Source: Actinomycetota bacterium (GTDB lineage: Bacteria > Actinomycetota > Thermoleophilia > Gaiellales > Gaiellaceae). From it: DNA of 6,718 bases. Within the stretch, counting starts at the first letter, position 1, and every line of letters begins with the position of its first letter. A program made the translations under genes and the position numbers. This document shows positions 5,366 through 6,718 of this stretch, one piece after another. The stretch spans positions 1-6,718 of the forward strand of contig VGCB01000158.1 of NCBI GenBank assembly GCA_016870235.1, read 5' to 3'. Under the pieces are notes generated by a model. The model worked only from the letters and a program-made list of their open reading frames with translations. It was not told the DNA's origin and ran no database searches.

Positions 5366-6516
5366 CTCGCCGGGACGACGCCGTCGTACGCGGCCCGGGC
5401 TGCCTCGCGCGCAGCGCCCTCCGGAACGGGGGCACCGGCCGCACGGAGCTCCTCCGTGACCGCGTCCATCGCGCGTTCGACGTCGTCGATCGTCACGTAG
5501 CCGATGTGGCCGATGCGGAAGAGACGGTGGGCGATGTCGCCGTGGCCGCCGGCGATCTCGAGCCCGTGTCGGTTGCGAAGCGCGAGGCGCAGCTCGCCCG
5601 CGTCGACGCCCTCCGGGGTGAGCGCGCCGGTGAGGACGGCCGAGCTATCGTCGGCAGGCGAGTACAGCTCGAGTCCGATCGCCGTCAGCCCGGCCCGGCA
5701 GGCGCGGCCGAGCGCGCGGTGCCGCTCGAACGTCGACTCGAGCCCGTCGTCGAGCAGGACGCCGAGCGCGGCGTGGAGCGCCGCGACGGTCGACGTGGCC
5801 GGCGTCGTCGCCGTCGATCCCTTCTCCTGGGCCTTGCGGAGCGTCGCCCAGTCGAAGTAGAACCGCGGCAGCCGCGCCGTCCCGGAGCGCGCCCAGGCAC
5901 GGTCGGAGATCGAGACGAAGGCGAGCCCCGGTGGGGTCATCAGCGCCTTCTGCGAGCCCGTGACGACGACGTCGGCGCCCCAGGCGTCCGTCTCGAGCGG
6001 GACGGCGCCGAGGCTCGAGATCGCGTCGACGATCGCAAGCGCTCCCGTGGGACGGCACGCCTCCAGCACCGCCTCGAGATCGAGGACGACGCCCGTCGAC
6101 GTCTCGGAGTGCACGACGACGTAGGTCTCGGCTCCCGACTCGACGAGCGCCCGGCGGATCGCGTCGGGCTCGGGTGTCTCTCCCCAGGCGTACGCAAGGG
6201 GGACGACGTCGAGGCCGAACACGGCTCCGAGCCGCTGCCAGCGCTCGCCGAACTCGCCCGAGGAGACGATCAGGATCCGATCGCCTGGCGAGTGGAGATT
6301 GACGATCGCCGACTCGAACGCGCCCGTGCCGGACGAGGTCAGGACGAGAACGTCGTTCCGGGTGCGGTACACCGCCTGCAGACGGTCGAGCGTCTCGAGG
6401 AAGAGCCCCTTGAAGTCGGGGCCGCGATGGTGCAGCACCGGCTCGGCGAGCGCCGCCAGGACGGCCGGAGGCACGGAGGTCGGACCTGGGGTGAGGAGCT
6501 TGCTCCGCTCTGGCAC
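5362..6516 (-). CDS. Class V aminotransferase, alanine-glyoxylate/serine-pyruvate type; candidate phosphoserine transaminase
   Basis: This 384-residue PLP enzyme belongs to the alanine-glyoxylate/serine-pyruvate aminotransferase group. KLLTPGPTSVPP (6-17) is the family start; SSGTGAFESA (61-70) binds the PLP phosphate; VVHSETSTGVVLD (134-146) and Asp164 in IVDAISSLGA flank the cofactor; Lys190 in TGSQKALMTPPGLAF is the Schiff-base lysine; TTPATSTVAAL (237-247) and Arg334 in LFRIGHIG match substrate-side positions. The GTG at 6516 is chosen because homology starts within a few residues and TACCCT lies exactly six bases upstream. It heads the minus-strand block and overlaps serA by 4 bp. By context it may convert 3-phosphohydroxypyruvate to phosphoserine, as proposed for class V enzymes beside serA in Thermotoga and archaea, or make glycine from glyoxylate. 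Family is sure; substrate is inference. Confidence 0.94.
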   Translation of the reverse strand: MPERSKLLTPGPTSVPPAVLAALAEPVLHHRGPDFKGLFLETLDRLQAVYRTRNDVLVLTSSGTGAFESAIVNLHSPGDRILIVSSGEFGERWQRLGAVFGLDVVPLAYAWGETPEPDAIRRALVESGAETYVVVHSETSTGVVLDLEAVLEACRPTGALAIVDAISSLGAVPLETDAWGADVVVTGSQKALMTPPGLAFVSISDRAWARSGTARLPRFYFDWATLRKAQEKGSTATTPATSTVAALHAALGVLLDDGLESTFERHRALGRACRAGLTAIGLELYSPADDSSAVLTGALTPEGVDAGELRLALRNRHGLEIAGGHGDIAHRLFRIGHIGYVTIDDVERAMDAVTEELRAAGAPVPEGAAREAARAAYDGVVPAR

Positions 6517-6522
6517 GGAGGC

Positions 6523-6528
6523 AGGGTA
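6523..6528 (-). promoter_or_regulatory. -10 element (TACCCT) of a probable leaderless promoter for the aminotransferase-serA block
   Basis: On the minus strand TACCCT is followed by six bases (GCCTCC) and then the GTG start at 6516. This TANNNT-N6-RTG arrangement is the classic leaderless promoter of Actinobacteria, with transcription starting at or next to the G of GTG. No -35 match was found, as is frequent in such promoters. It would drive the aminotransferase, serA, the deacylase and possibly ilvE. Confidence 0.65.
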
Positions 6529-6571
6529 GCGGGGTGCCTTCGGGGTCGGCGCAGTCGGGCTGCGACGCGCG

Positions 6572-6577
6572 TACGCT
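6572..6577 (+). promoter_or_regulatory. Candidate -10 element (TACGCT) for the divergent membrane protein gene
   Basis: TACGCT fits TANNNT and ends eight bases before the TTG start at 6586, with no Shine-Dalgarno in between. Transcription would begin one or two bases before the start codon. The two -10 boxes of this divergent region are 43 bases apart, so regulation of one promoter could affect the other. Confidence 0.5.
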
Positions 6578-6585
6578 CACGGTCA

Positions 6586-6718
6586 TTGGACGAGATCCTC
6601 GCCCTCGTCGCCGCCGTCCTCTCGCTGCGGCTCGCCGCCGAGCTCGCACGTCGCCGGCGCGCCGGCGCCGGTCCGGAGGCGACGCTGTGGGCCGCCTCGC
6701 TGGTCGCGTTCGCGCTCG
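6586..6718 (+). CDS. Start of a small integral membrane protein, function unknown (partial, runs off the window)
   Basis: From TTG at 6586 the frame stays open for 44 codons to the window edge. The product begins MDEILALVAAVLSLRLAAEL, a hydrophobic segment without signal-peptide cleavage features, followed by an Arg-rich turn (RRRRAGAG, about 23-30) and the start of a second hydrophobic segment (LWAASLVAFAL). This suggests a multi-span membrane protein with the basic turn in the cytoplasm. I chose TTG because it follows a TANNNT box by eight bases and codon usage downstream is typical (G or C at third positions). I do not recognise a named family from this fragment. It is divergent from the serine block, with 69 bases between starts. 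Confidence 0.6.
   Translation, partial: MDEILALVAAVLSLRLAAELARRRRAGAGPEATLWAASLVAFAL

Noticed and set aside
3599..5500. A 633-codon plus-strand open frame antisense to serA
   Set aside because: Asp/Arg/Val-rich composition mirrors the GC-rich codons of serA on the other strand; no recognisable domain, and serA itself is beyond doubt. The same reasoning applies to the other long antisense frames over ilvE and the class V aminotransferase.

Overview
This is a GC-rich window (roughly 70% G+C by eye) with long spurious open frames on both strands. The gene content suggests a high-GC actinobacterium. A deep lineage such as Thermoleophilia (Gaiellales/Solirubrobacterales) is my guess from gene style and organisation, not something proven here.

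Layout from left to right. (1) Bases 1-184 hold the 3' end of a plus-strand gene ending in a PASTA repeat, closed by a perfect 11-bp hairpin that also lies just past the convergent neighbour. (2) Bases 214-1040, minus strand, hold a short RemA/DUF370-like gene overlapping by 4 bp with a 3-methyladenine DNA glycosylase (Mpg/AAG family) gene. (3) Bases 1109-2233, plus strand, hold a DegT/DnrJ/EryC1/StrS sugar aminotransferase that most resembles Bacillus EpsN. It is divergent from the RemA-like gene across a 68-bp gap. (4) Bases 2250-6516, minus strand, hold an amino-acid block. In transcription order it is a class V alanine-glyoxylate/serine-pyruvate type aminotransferase, serA (4-bp ATGA overlap), a YbaK/ProX-type aminoacyl-tRNA deacylase and ilvE. 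(5) From 6586 to the edge, plus strand, is the start of a small membrane protein gene, divergent from the aminotransferase.

The genes suggest two themes. The minus-strand block looks like a serine biosynthesis unit in which the class V aminotransferase may replace SerC, with a tRNA-editing enzyme and branched-chain aminotransferase downstream. On the left, a RemA-like protein sits back to back with an exopolysaccharide-type sugar aminotransferase, recalling the RemA-eps link of Bacillus, although here the RemA-like gene is co-transcribed with a DNA repair gene. Several genes next to intergenic regions lack a Shine-Dalgarno sequence and have a TANNNT-type -10 box 6-9 bases before the start codon, which suggests leaderless or nearly leaderless transcripts. 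No tRNA, rRNA, mobile element or CRISPR array was seen, and no gene-free stretch exceeds 100 bases.
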